Below, piece by piece: positions 1 to 6,366 of a stretch of DNA of 8,621 bases; position 1 is the stretch's first letter, and each line of letters begins with the position of its first letter. The position numbers were made by a program, and so were the translations under genes. Source of the stretch: an uncultured Clostridia bacterium. Its GTDB lineage: Bacteria > Bacillota > Clostridia > Oscillospirales > Oscillospiraceae. The notes under the pieces were generated by a model that had not been told where the DNA came from, did no database searches, and saw only the letters and a list, made by a program, of their open reading frames with translations. Location of the stretch: positions 1 to 8,621 of the forward strand of contig CAMWSZ010000106.1 of the NCBI GenBank assembly GCA_947177005.1. Reading direction: 5' to 3'.

Positions 1-1225
1 TATAGGGAATATGCTCCCGCTCCATCAGCTTGGCATTTCCGGCCAGCACCGTCATACCGTCAATCACCGCCTGGACACCATGCCCCGCGATTTCCTGCAC
101 ATCGGTAATACGGCTATTGTCAATTTTTTTACCATAGGCTTTTTGGATGGACAGCGAGATCGGATGATTGGAATAGTCCTCCGCATACGCCGCCAGTTCC
201 AGAAGTTCCTCGTCCGTCATGCCATTGGCTTGAATTTCTGTGACAGCAAAGGAGCCTTTTGTCAGAGTGCCGGTCTTATCGAATACCACTGTTTCCGTGT
301 AGGCCAGCGTCTCTAAGTAGTTACTGCCTTTTACAAGGACACCGATTTTGGATGCGCCGCCGATACCGCCGAAGAAACTAAGCGGAATGGAGATCACCAA
401 CGCACAGGGGCAGGAAATCACCAGGAAGGTCAGCGCCCGGTAAATCCAAATGCTGAACGCCTGCCCCGTCACCAAAGGCGGCAGGATTGCCAGAGCGAGG
501 GCAGCGAACACCACCGCCGGTGTGTAATAGCGGGCAAATCGGGTGATGAAGTTCTCCATCCGCCCCTTTTTGTCACTGGCGTTCTCCACAAGGTCAAGGA
601 TTTTCGCAACAGTGGATTCTCCAAATTCCTTTGTGGTCTGGATGGTCAGGATGCCCGTCTGATTGATACACCCGCTGATAACCTCCATCCCAACCTCCAC
701 CTCACGGGGCATGGATTCTCCCGTCAGAGCCGATGTGTCCAGCGTGGAACTGCCCTTGATGATCGTACCGTCCAGCGGGACACGCTCACCGGGTTTTACG
801 ATGATGGTATCACCGATCTGCACATCCTCCGGTTCAACTTGAACCAGCTTGCCATCCTTCTCAATGTTGGCATAGTCCGGGCGAATATCCATCAGGCTGG
901 TGATGGAGCGGCGGGACTTGGAAACGGCGTAGGACTGGAACCACTCGCCCACTTGATAGAACAGCATAACGGCCACGCCCTCGGAATGTTCTCCCAAAAT
1001 CAACGCGCCGATGGTGGCAATCGTCATAAGGAAGTTTTCGTCAAAGACCTGTCCATGCAGAATGTTGGCGATCGCTTTCCATACAATATCCCAGCCAATT
1101 ACAGCATAGCAGACCAGATAAACGCCCATCTCGGCCCAGCCCTCCAGAGGGAGCAGACCGCCAGCGATGAACAGCACCGCCGCCACAATGATACGGGCCA
1201 GCAAGTGCTTGTGCTTTTTTGTCAT
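1..1225 (-). CDS. cadA: Cd/Zn/Pb-type P1B heavy-metal ATPase, N-terminal 408 residues (cut by window start)
   Basis: A membrane pump that uses ATP to export soft divalent metals (Zn, Cd, Pb) from the cytoplasm. Reading the minus strand from ATG at 1225, 408 codons stay open to the window edge, so the C-terminal third (rest of the P-domain, GDGxNDAP hinge, last helices) is missing. Visible motifs: TGES at about residues 168-171 (actuator domain), the membrane CPC metal site at 272-274 in CPCALVIS, and the phosphorylation motif DKTGT starting at D316. CPCALVIS followed by a P is typical of the CadA/ZntA (P1B-2) group rather than the copper group (CPCALGLATP). The protein starts MTKKHKH and goes almost directly into a hydrophobic helix, so it has no N-terminal HMA domain; a separate HMA protein is encoded just upstream. 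A good ribosome-binding site (AAGGAGAG) precedes the start. Family assignment is firm; exact metal is inferred. Confidence 0.9.
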   Translation of the reverse strand, partial: MTKKHKHLLARIIVAAVLFIAGGLLPLEGWAEMGVYLVCYAVIGWDIVWKAIANILHGQVFDENFLMTIATIGALILGEHSEGVAVMLFYQVGEWFQSYAVSKSRRSITSLMDIRPDYANIEKDGKLVQVEPEDVQIGDTIIVKPGERVPLDGTIIKGSSTLDTSALTGESMPREVEVGMEVISGCINQTGILTIQTTKEFGESTVAKILDLVENASDKKGRMENFITRFARYYTPAVVFAALALAILPPLVTGQAFSIWIYRALTFLVISCPCALVISIPLSFFGGIGGASKIGVLVKGSNYLETLAYTETVVFDKTGTLTKGSFAVTEIQANGMTDEELLELAAYAEDYSNHPISLSIQKAYGKKIDNSRITDVQEIAGHGVQAVIDGMTVLAGNAKLMEREHIPY

Positions 1226-1247
1226 GTTAATACTCTCCTTCCTGCAA

Positions 1248-1279
1248 AAACACCGGCTACCTGACGGCAGCCGGTGTTT
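1248..1279 (-). terminator. Terminator-like hairpin between the HMA gene and the Cd/Zn ATPase
   Basis: An 11-bp perfect inverted repeat (AAACACCGGCT at 1248-1258, AGCCGGTGTTT at 1269-1279) with a 10-base loop. Read on the minus strand the second arm runs into five T residues, the form of an intrinsic terminator. It lies between two genes expected to be co-transcribed, so it probably reduces rather than abolishes readthrough to the ATPase, or protects the upstream mRNA end. Confidence 0.75.
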
Positions 1280-1286
1280 CGCATCA

Positions 1287-1505
1287 TTACGCCTTGACCG
1301 TCACATCCGGCTCGATCTTTTTGATGAGGGCCTTGGCCTCGGCCAGCACCGCGTCAAACTTCTCGTCCGGGGCCTCCAGCACCATCTTCTGGCCCAGGAA
1401 GTTGACGGCCACGCTGGTCACGCCGTCGATCTTCTGAACGGCGTTCTGGATTTTGTCGGCACAATGGCCGCAGTCCAGGTCCATGAGTTTAATCGTCTTT
1501 CTCAT
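1287..1505 (-). CDS. Small stand-alone heavy-metal-associated (HMA) domain protein
   Basis: A 72-residue protein consisting of a single HMA fold (ferredoxin-like), which binds a soft metal ion through a CxxC pair and passes it to a pump. The pair is in DLDCGHCA (Cys12 and Cys15). The sequence after it (KIQNAVQKIDGV, then a beta strand and a second helix) fits the domain along its whole length. The LDC-x-x-CA form resembles the N-terminal domains of clostridial Cd/Zn ATPases more than the GMTCxxC of copper proteins. The next gene in the operon is exactly such an ATPase lacking this domain, so this is best read as its detached metal-binding domain or chaperone. The ATG at 1503-1505 has an AAAGGA ribosome-binding site about 10 bases upstream. 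Spacing to the ATPase start is 61 bases and includes a hairpin. Confidence 0.88.
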   Translation of the reverse strand: MRKTIKLMDLDCGHCADKIQNAVQKIDGVTSVAVNFLGQKMVLEAPDEKFDAVLAEAKALIKKIEPDVTVKA

Positions 1506-1556
1506 AGCAACAAGTTCCTTTCTTTTTTGATGTGTTGTCGTTGGTTAGACATAGCT

Positions 1557-1586
1557 GAAACGGTTAAATGGCTGTTTAATCGTTTC
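1557..1586. promoter_or_regulatory. 12-6-12 inverted repeat, candidate metalloregulator operator for the cadmium genes
   Basis: GAAACGGTTAAA (1557-1568) and TTTAATCGTTTC (1575-1586) form 12-bp arms with one mismatch around a 6-base centre. The repeat begins about 8 bases downstream of the minus-strand -10 element, so it would overlap the transcription start of the HMA-ATPase operon. That position and the AT-rich symmetric form suit an ArsR/SmtB-type repressor such as CadC. No ArsR gene is visible in the window, so the binding protein is unknown. Confidence 0.6.
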
Positions 1587-1593
1587 GCCTTGC

Positions 1594-1622
1594 AGTATAG
1601 CCATCACGCCCTGTCAAGTCAA
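1594..1622 (-). promoter_or_regulatory. Sigma-A type promoter for the HMA-Cd/Zn ATPase operon
   Basis: On the minus strand, -35 TTGACT (1617-1622) and -10 TATACT (1594-1599) are separated by exactly 17 bases. Each matches consensus at five of six positions. It lies about 90 bases upstream of the HMA gene start, with the inverted repeat immediately downstream. A strong core promoter followed by an operator implies control by repression. Confidence 0.72.
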
Positions 1623-1646
1623 TGGGTTTTGCCGCGATATTCCCCT

Positions 1647-1673
1647 TTGGAGTACAAAACCTCCTGATTGGAT
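1647..1673 (+). promoter_or_regulatory. Distal copy of the shared bipartite element (putative AraC-family site) upstream of copA
   Basis: Half-sites TTGGAG (1647-1652) and TTGGAT (1668-1673) are 21 bases apart. Numbered from its first base, this copy keeps all positions invariant in the four copies: TTGGA at 1-5, AAA at 10-12, CT at 15-16, C at 18, TGGA at 23-26. It matches the copy in the araC leader at 21 of the first 26 positions. It lies 51 bp upstream of the promoter-proximal copy, about five helical turns, so both would face the same side of the DNA. Confidence 0.6.
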
Positions 1674-1697
1674 TCTTTACCAAATACAAAAAACTTT

Positions 1698-1754
1698 TTG
1701 GATAAAAAACGCTTCTGAATGGAGCGGACAAGAGAAAACATTGTCGTTTATAAT
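1698..1754 (+). promoter_or_regulatory. Putative activator-dependent copA promoter with bipartite AraC-type element
   Basis: The bipartite element (TTGGAT at 1698-1703, TGGAGCGG at 1720-1727) runs into the -35 position GGACAA (1726-1731), followed by 17 bases and a perfect -10 TATAAT (1749-1754). GGACAA is a very poor -35, which suggests dependence on an activator that overlaps it. The MATE promoter has the same design with identical spacing: the 12 bases TGGAGCGGACAA are shared, and the element starts 51 bases before the -10 in both. The expected transcription start is near 1761. Confidence 0.65.
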
Positions 1755-1773
1755 AACCCTCGGTCAAAGCCAA

Positions 1774-1792
1774 TTCCCCACCGGGGGAGGGT
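1774..1792. promoter_or_regulatory. Candidate CsoR operator in the copA leader
   Basis: A G/C-tract palindrome, TCCCC-ACCG-GGGGA (1775-1788), with flanking GAGGGT that can also pair with ACCCTC at 1756-1761. CsoR copper-sensing repressors bind pseudo-palindromes of C-tract then G-tract of this kind. It lies just downstream of the predicted copA start point, where a bound repressor would block transcription, and the same operon encodes a CsoR. The assignment rests on family knowledge and position. Confidence 0.62.
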
Positions 1793-1825
1793 ATTGATAC
1801 AGACAATAGGAAAGAAGGGATCATT

Positions 1826-4405
1826 TTGCGTAAGGAGCAATTTGACATTACGGGTATGACTTGCTCCGCTTGTTCGGCCAGAGTGGAAAAGAGCGTTGCC
1901 AATCTCCCCGGCATCCAGGAGGTATCCGTCAATCTGCTGAAGAACAGCATGGTGGCCTCCTACGATGAAACTGCGCTTGGTACGGCGCAGATCATTCAGG
2001 CGGTGGAAAAAGCAGGCTATGGGGCTATCCCCAAGGCTGGGCAAAACAAACCGACCGCCGGCCAAACAACTGCTTCCGCCCCTGCCGGTAAGCCAGCGGT
2101 CAGCACCGCACAGGCGGAGTATACACAGATGAAGCGGCGCTTGCTGCTGTCCGCCATCTTCACCATACCACTTTTCTACATCTCAATGGGTCACATGATG
2201 GGGTGGCCGCTCCCCAGCGGTCTGCTGGGAATGGAGAACGCCATCACCTTTGCGTTTACCCAATTCCTGCTGCTCATTCCTGTGGTGTTCGTTAATGCGA
2301 AATACTACCGCATGGGATTTAAGACCCTGCTCCATGGTTCACCTAACATGGATTCTTTGATCGCCATCGGCTCCGGCGCGGCCATCGTCTATGGCATCTA
2401 CGCCATCTTCAAAATAGGCATTGGTTTTGGGCATGGAGATTTGGAAACGGTACACAGCTTTATGATGGACTTGTACTTTGAATCCGCCGGAATGATTTTG
2501 ACCCTTATCACGCTGGGCAAGACATTGGAGGCCCGCGCCAAGGGTAAGACTTCGGACGCCATCACCAAACTGATGAACCTTGCACCCAAGACCGCCACTG
2601 TGGAGCGGGACGGTATGGAACAGCAGATTCCTGTGGAACAGGTGCAGCAGGGCGAAACGTTGATCGTCAAGGCTGGCGAATCTGTTCCCGTGGATGGTGT
2701 GGTACTGGAGGGCTTTTCTTCGGTGGACGAATCTGCCCTGACCGGTGAGAGCATCCCAGTGGAAAAACACGTTGGGGACACAGTGATTGGTGCGACCATC
2801 AACAAGTCCGGCTATTTCAAGATGCAGGCCACGAAGGTGGGGGATGATACAACCCTGGCGCAGATCGTCCGTTTGGTAGACGAGGCCACCAGCTCCAAAG
2901 CCCCTATCGCAAAGCTGGCTGACAAGGTTGCCGGAGTATTTGTGCCGACTGTTATCGGTATCGCCCTTGTGTCGGCGGCAGTCTGGCTGGCACTGGGCTA
3001 TGGTGTTGAGTTCGCCCTGTCTATTGGGATTTCTGTCCTGGTGATCTCCTGCCCCTGCGCCCTGGGGCTGGCAACGCCCACCGCTATCATGGTGGGGACG
3101 GGCAAGGGAGCCACAAACGGCATCCTGATAAAATCTGCGGAGGCCCTGGAAACTGCCCACAACATTGACACCGTGGTACTGGATAAGACCGGCACGATCA
3201 CCCAGGGTAAGCCGGTAGTGACGGACATTTTGTGTGGGGCTGGAACTGACCGCTTAGGGCTGCTGCAAACTGCCGCATCATTAGAAAAGCTGTCAGAGCA
3301 TCCTTTGGCAGACGCCATTACTGCCGAAGCAAGGAAAGCAAAGCTGTCCCTGTTCCCGATAGAGAATTTCCAGCAGATTTCCGGTCAAGGCATCTTGGGC
3401 CGGGTGGACGGCGAGATTTGTCTGGCTGGCAACCGCCGCATGATGGATGCCCACAACATCACAGACGGCGAACTGCTGCACTCCGGCGAGACACTGGCCG
3501 CAGGAGGTAAAACGCCGCTGTTCTTCGCCCGCGCCGGAAAGCTCATAGGTGTGATTGCCGTGGCTGATGTAGTCAAGCCCACCAGCGCCCAGGCTATCCG
3601 GGAGTTATCCAGTCTCGGTATTGAAGTGGTTATGCTCACCGGGGATAATGCCAAGACTGCCCAGGCAATCCAGCGGCAGGTCGGCGTAGATCGGGTGGTG
3701 GCTGAGGTATTCCCCCAGGATAAGGAAAAGGAGATCCGCCGCTTGCAGGATAGCGGCAAAAAAGTAGCGATGGTGGGGGACGGCATCAACGATGCTCCCG
3801 CACTTGCCAGGGCCGATGTGGGTATTGCCATCGGAGCGGGAACAGATGTAGCCATCGAATCCGCCGACATTGTGCTGATGAAAAGCGATCTGCTGGATGT
3901 GTCTACGGCGATTCAGTTGAGCAAGGCCGTCATTCGTAACATCAAGCAAAATCTGTTTTGGGCGTTTATCTATAACATTATCGGCATCCCTATCGCTGCT
4001 GGCGTGTTCTTCCTGTCCTTCGGATGGAAGCTCAATCCCATGCTGGGTGCGTTTGCTATGAGTTTCAGTTCCATCTTTGTTGTGTCCAATGCACTTCGGC
4101 TGCGGTGGTTCCGCGCAAAGCACAGTTCATTCCCGGACAACCGCCAAGCCGAGGTGATTATGGAAAATACTTATCAAAAAGGAGTGTCTCAAAACATGGA
4201 AAAGGTACTGTTTATCGAGGGTATGGTCTGCGGGAGCTGCGTCAAGCACGTCCAAAAGGCACTGGCAGAGGTTGCAGGTATCCAGGATGTCCTTGTCGAG
4301 CTGGAAAGCGAAACAGCCAAAGTACAGTTGTCTGAAAACGTGTCGGATGATACGCTGCGGGCGGCAATCACAGAAGCCGGATATACTGTAGTCAGCATCC
4401 GGTAA
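1826..4405 (+). CDS. copA: Copper(I)-exporting P1B-1 ATPase CopA with N- and C-terminal HMA domains
   Basis: An inner-membrane pump of 859 residues that exports Cu(I) using ATP. An N-terminal HMA domain (about 1-70) has GMTCSAC with Cys13 and Cys16. A short Pro/Ala/Thr-rich linker (about 72-92) leads to the membrane core. TGES lies at 306-309, the membrane site CPC at 409-411 in CPCALGLATP, DKTGT from D453, SEHPLADA in the N-domain, and GDGINDAP from 651. Late helices carry the copper-specific YN (YNIIGIP) and MSFSS signatures. Unusually, a second HMA domain (about 791-859, GMVCGSC, Cys802 and Cys805) is fused at the C-terminus after a linker that contains an in-frame ribosome-binding site and ATG. 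The start is TTG at 1826, with AAGGGA 5 bases upstream; the first in-frame ATG lies inside the metal motif, so TTG is favoured. csoR follows 3 bases after the stop. Confidence 0.96.
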   Translation: MRKEQFDITGMTCSACSARVEKSVANLPGIQEVSVNLLKNSMVASYDETALGTAQIIQAVEKAGYGAIPKAGQNKPTAGQTTASAPAGKPAVSTAQAEYTQMKRRLLLSAIFTIPLFYISMGHMMGWPLPSGLLGMENAITFAFTQFLLLIPVVFVNAKYYRMGFKTLLHGSPNMDSLIAIGSGAAIVYGIYAIFKIGIGFGHGDLETVHSFMMDLYFESAGMILTLITLGKTLEARAKGKTSDAITKLMNLAPKTATVERDGMEQQIPVEQVQQGETLIVKAGESVPVDGVVLEGFSSVDESALTGESIPVEKHVGDTVIGATINKSGYFKMQATKVGDDTTLAQIVRLVDEATSSKAPIAKLADKVAGVFVPTVIGIALVSAAVWLALGYGVEFALSIGISVLVISCPCALGLATPTAIMVGTGKGATNGILIKSAEALETAHNIDTVVLDKTGTITQGKPVVTDILCGAGTDRLGLLQTAASLEKLSEHPLADAITAEARKAKLSLFPIENFQQISGQGILGRVDGEICLAGNRRMMDAHNITDGELLHSGETLAAGGKTPLFFARAGKLIGVIAVADVVKPTSAQAIRELSSLGIEVVMLTGDNAKTAQAIQRQVGVDRVVAEVFPQDKEKEIRRLQDSGKKVAMVGDGINDAPALARADVGIAIGAGTDVAIESADIVLMKSDLLDVSTAIQLSKAVIRNIKQNLFWAFIYNIIGIPIAAGVFFLSFGWKLNPMLGAFAMSFSSIFVVSNALRLRWFRAKHSSFPDNRQAEVIMENTYQKGVSQNMEKVLFIEGMVCGSCVKHVQKALAEVAGIQDVLVELESETAKVQLSENVSDDTLRAAITEAGYTVVSIR
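4196..4405 (+). CDS. Possible internally initiated CopZ-like copper chaperone (C-terminal HMA domain of CopA)
   Basis: Inside the copA frame, AAAAAGGAGTG (4176-4186) is followed 9 bases later by ATG at 4196, exactly at the first residue of the last HMA domain. Initiation there would give a 69-residue protein starting MEKVLFIEGMVCGSC, the size and layout of the copper chaperone CopZ, which delivers Cu(I) to CopA. The preceding linker (MENTYQKGVSQN) looks like a former untranslated gap between copA and copZ that has become open. Both a fused and a free form may be made. The signals are visible; use of the start is inferred. Confidence 0.5.
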   Translation: MEKVLFIEGMVCGSCVKHVQKALAEVAGIQDVLVELESETAKVQLSENVSDDTLRAAITEAGYTVVSIR

Positions 4406-4408
4406 GCC

Positions 4409-4672
4409 GTGAAAGCCAAACGGGGCGATGTAGCCCACAAGCTGAAAATTGCGCGGGGCCAGCTGGACGGTATTCTGCAAATGATTGAAGAAGATCGCTA
4501 CTGTGTGGATATTTCCAATCAGATCATGGCAACCCAGGCCCTGCTCAAAAGTGCCAATCAGCAGATTTTGCAAGCCCATATCCGTAGTTGCGTCCGAGAG
4601 GCACTGCAAACCGATGCCACAAACCCCAAACTGGAAGAAGCGTTGAAACTACTGGAAAAAATGGCGCAGTAA
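4409..4672 (+). CDS. csoR: Copper-sensing transcriptional repressor CsoR
   Basis: An 87-residue all-helical DNA-binding protein of the CsoR/RcnR/FrmR family. It represses copper-efflux genes until Cu(I) binds and releases it. Family features visible: the N-terminal helix KLKIARGQLDGILQMIEEDRYC, and the copper ligands Cys32, His57 and Cys61, with the 25- and 4-residue spacing of known Cu(I) CsoR proteins (Cys-His-Cys). This ligand set favours copper over nickel (RcnR) or formaldehyde (FrmR). The start is GTG at 4409, 3 bases after the copA stop; there is no good ribosome-binding site, so translation is probably coupled to copA. It likely controls its own operon through the G/C palindrome in the copA leader. 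Confidence 0.92.
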   Translation: MKAKRGDVAHKLKIARGQLDGILQMIEEDRYCVDISNQIMATQALLKSANQQILQAHIRSCVREALQTDATNPKLEEALKLLEKMAQ

Positions 4673-4677
4673 TTGAT

Positions 4678-4709
4678 GGGAGCGGAAAGATAAATAGCTT
4701 TCCGCTCCC
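4678..4709 (+). terminator. Intrinsic terminator after csoR
   Basis: A 12-bp perfect stem (GGGAGCGGAAAG at 4678-4689, CTTTCCGCTCCC at 4698-4709) with an 8-base loop, followed by T-rich TATTTCTATTT. It begins 5 bases after the csoR stop and separates the copper operon from the MATE operon. Confidence 0.88.
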
Positions 4710-4718
4710 TATTTCTAT

Positions 4719-4775
4719 TTGGATTGTAAAGTCTGCGATTTGGAGCGGACAAAACGTACCCCAATTCGCTATACT
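4719..4775 (+). promoter_or_regulatory. Putative activator-dependent MATE promoter with bipartite AraC-type element
   Basis: The bipartite element (TTGGAT at 4719-4724, TTGGAGCGG at 4740-4748) runs into GGACAA at the -35 position (4747-4752), then 17 bases, then -10 TATACT (4770-4775). Spacing from the element to the -10 (51 bases) is identical to the copA promoter. The poor -35 suggests that the AraC-type regulator is needed. The element begins 10 bases after the csoR terminator stem. Confidence 0.65.
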
Positions 4776-4817
4776 TATAGGCGGTTAGACATGGCAAACA
4801 ATTAAGGAGGTGCTGCT

Positions 4818-6191
4818 ATGAAACAGCAAGCTGACACAAGAACAAAACTGCTGACCAAAAGCCCGTTTCCCTTGATGGTGGAACTGGCAATTCCCGCTGT
4901 CCTGGGCATGGTAGTCGTTGGACTTTACAACATGATGGATTCCATCTTTGTCGGCCAGATGGTGGGCGATGTGCAGATGGGGGCCGTTTCCGTGTCCTAT
5001 CCCTTTACTCTTATCAACGCCGGTTCTGCTGCCATGCTGGGCGTTGGCTCCGCTTCAGTGCTGTCCCGCGCCATTGGACAGAAAGACCAGGACACCGTAA
5101 AGAAGATCATGGGCAATCTGGTGGCGATGGTGCTTCTGCTGTCCGCAATTTACACCGTGAACGGCATGGTGTTCACCCGGCAGCTTTTATCCCTGGCCGG
5201 AGCCAGTGACAACATCCTGACCTATGCGGAGAAATATCTGCGGATCGTGTTCGCCGGTTCTTTGTTCGTAAATTTCTTCCAGAGTGCCAATATGGTAATC
5301 CGTGGAGAGGGACAGCTTAAAAAGGCCATGACGATCATCGCCAGCGGAGCTATCCTCAATATCATCCTGGACCCAATTTTCATTACGATTCTTAAACCCT
5401 ACAATATGGGTATTGAAGCGGCAGCATACGCAACGATTCTCTCTCAGTTTATCCAAGCCGCCGTGACGCTTTGGTATTTCAGAAAGAAAAGCCCTAATGT
5501 AAAGATTGGGCGTGTCCGTATTGATGGAATCCTGCTCCCGCAAATCCTCTCTGTGGGTATTTCCGCCCTGTTGATGCAGGTCCTGACCTTGGTGCAGCAG
5601 ACGGTGATCTACCGCGTGTCCTCGGTCTATGGAGGGGAAACATCACAAATTCTGCTGGGGGCCGCACTGCGGTTTTGGAATTTCTCTTTTGTACCGCTGT
5701 GGGGCATTAGCCAAGGTTTCCAGCCCGCTGCTGGCACAAACTACGGTGCAAAGGACTATGACCGGGTGAAAAAGCTGACAAGTGTTTTCATTACTGCTGC
5801 AACGGTGCTGTCCCTCCTGTTCTACATCCCGGCAGAACTGTTCCCGGACAAGGTGCTTTCTATGTTCATTACAACGCTGGGTGTAGCCGCTTCGGGAGCG
5901 ACTAACTTCCGCATCATGTTCAGCACCTACGTCTTGCAAGGCAGTTTCCTGATCGCCGTTACCTTGTTCCAATCTTTAGGTAAAGCAAGCAAAGCCACAT
6001 GGTTGGTGTTGTTCCGGCAGATCATCCTGTTTATTCCGCTGTGCGTTTTGCTGCCGATGGTGGGTGGTATGGGTGTCCGGGGCGTCTGGCTGGCGATTGC
6101 TTTGACAGATGCAATTCTGGTCATTATCACGATTGCTATGATGCTCTCAGAGTTCCGCAAAATGCCGCCAACGGCCACAGTAAAGCAGTAA
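4818..6191 (+). CDS. MATE-family multidrug/cation efflux transporter
   Basis: A 457-residue integral membrane protein of the multidrug and toxic compound extrusion family, which exports cationic drugs or metabolites in exchange for Na+ or H+. The length is typical, and the hydrophobic profile fits 12 membrane helices in two homologous halves. The first-helix segment PLMVELAIPAVLG with LYNMMDSIFVGQ is characteristic of the MepA/NorM-like branch. The second half has the matching LMQVLTLVQQTVIYRVSSVYGG and GISQGFQPAAGTNYGA. The start is well supported: AAGGAGG lies 7 bases before the ATG. The stop overlaps the ribosome-binding site of a broken feoA, so the two were one operon. The substrate cannot be read from sequence; shared promoter design with copA suggests a role in metal or metal-chelate stress. 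MATE assignment is firm. Confidence 0.95.
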   Translation: MKQQADTRTKLLTKSPFPLMVELAIPAVLGMVVVGLYNMMDSIFVGQMVGDVQMGAVSVSYPFTLINAGSAAMLGVGSASVLSRAIGQKDQDTVKKIMGNLVAMVLLLSAIYTVNGMVFTRQLLSLAGASDNILTYAEKYLRIVFAGSLFVNFFQSANMVIRGEGQLKKAMTIIASGAILNIILDPIFITILKPYNMGIEAAAYATILSQFIQAAVTLWYFRKKSPNVKIGRVRIDGILLPQILSVGISALLMQVLTLVQQTVIYRVSSVYGGETSQILLGAALRFWNFSFVPLWGISQGFQPAAGTNYGAKDYDRVKKLTSVFITAATVLSLLFYIPAELFPDKVLSMFITTLGVAASGATNFRIMFSTYVLQGSFLIAVTLFQSLGKASKATWLVLFRQIILFIPLCVLLPMVGGMGVRGVWLAIALTDAILVIITIAMMLSEFRKMPPTATVKQ

Positions 6192-6203
6192 GGAGGACTA
6201 TAT

Positions 6204-6366
6204 ATGTACCTCTGCAACGGCAAAATTGGGAACAGCTATCAAATTGCCGATATTGAGCTTCCAATCAATATGGAAAAGCGGCTGGTGGCCCTGGGCATGA
6301 CTTAGAGAACCTCTCTTACAATTCTGAACAGCAAAAATTACGGTGTTCTGATTGAGTACACTGGCA
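6204..6366 (+). pseudogene. feoA: feoA remnant with in-frame stop
   Basis: FeoA is a small cytoplasmic SH3-like protein needed for FeoB ferrous-iron uptake. From ATG at 6204, 33 codons read MYLCNGKIGNSYQIADIEL and on to RLVALGMT, a good match to FeoA N-termini. TAG at 6303-6305 then interrupts the frame. The same frame continues after the stop as RTSLTILNSKNYGVLIEYTG, which matches the next part of FeoA, where families usually read GMTEGT. TAG AGA is one base each from GAG GGA, so two point changes would explain it. The 3' end is lost at a junction with feoB sequence. A strong AAGGAGG site overlaps the MATE stop, so a 33-residue peptide would still be made. Confidence 0.8.

Noticed and set aside
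1611..1616. TTGACA on the minus strand as an alternative -35 for the cadmium promoter
   Set aside because: It would leave only 12 bases to TATACT; the overlapping TTGACT at 1617-1622 gives the correct 17.
2339..3160. Long open frame on the minus strand inside copA (and similar ones opposite csoR and the MATE gene)
   Set aside because: It lies antisense to a well-supported gene, gives low-complexity His/Arg/Gly-rich protein with no recognisable domain, and has no convincing translation signals.
4677..4686. TGGGAGCGGA, close to the right half of the bipartite element
   Set aside because: It is the left arm of the csoR terminator stem, with no upstream half-site and no conserved internal bases.
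1543..4792. The 10-base string GGTTAGACAT occurs at 1543-1552 and 4783-4792
   Set aside because: Flanks do not match, and the positions relative to genes and strands differ, so this is most likely chance.
4791..4805. Four-codon mini-frame ATG to TAA just before the MATE ribosome-binding site
   Set aside because: Too short to judge, no clear ribosome-binding site of its own, and no sign of an attenuator structure.
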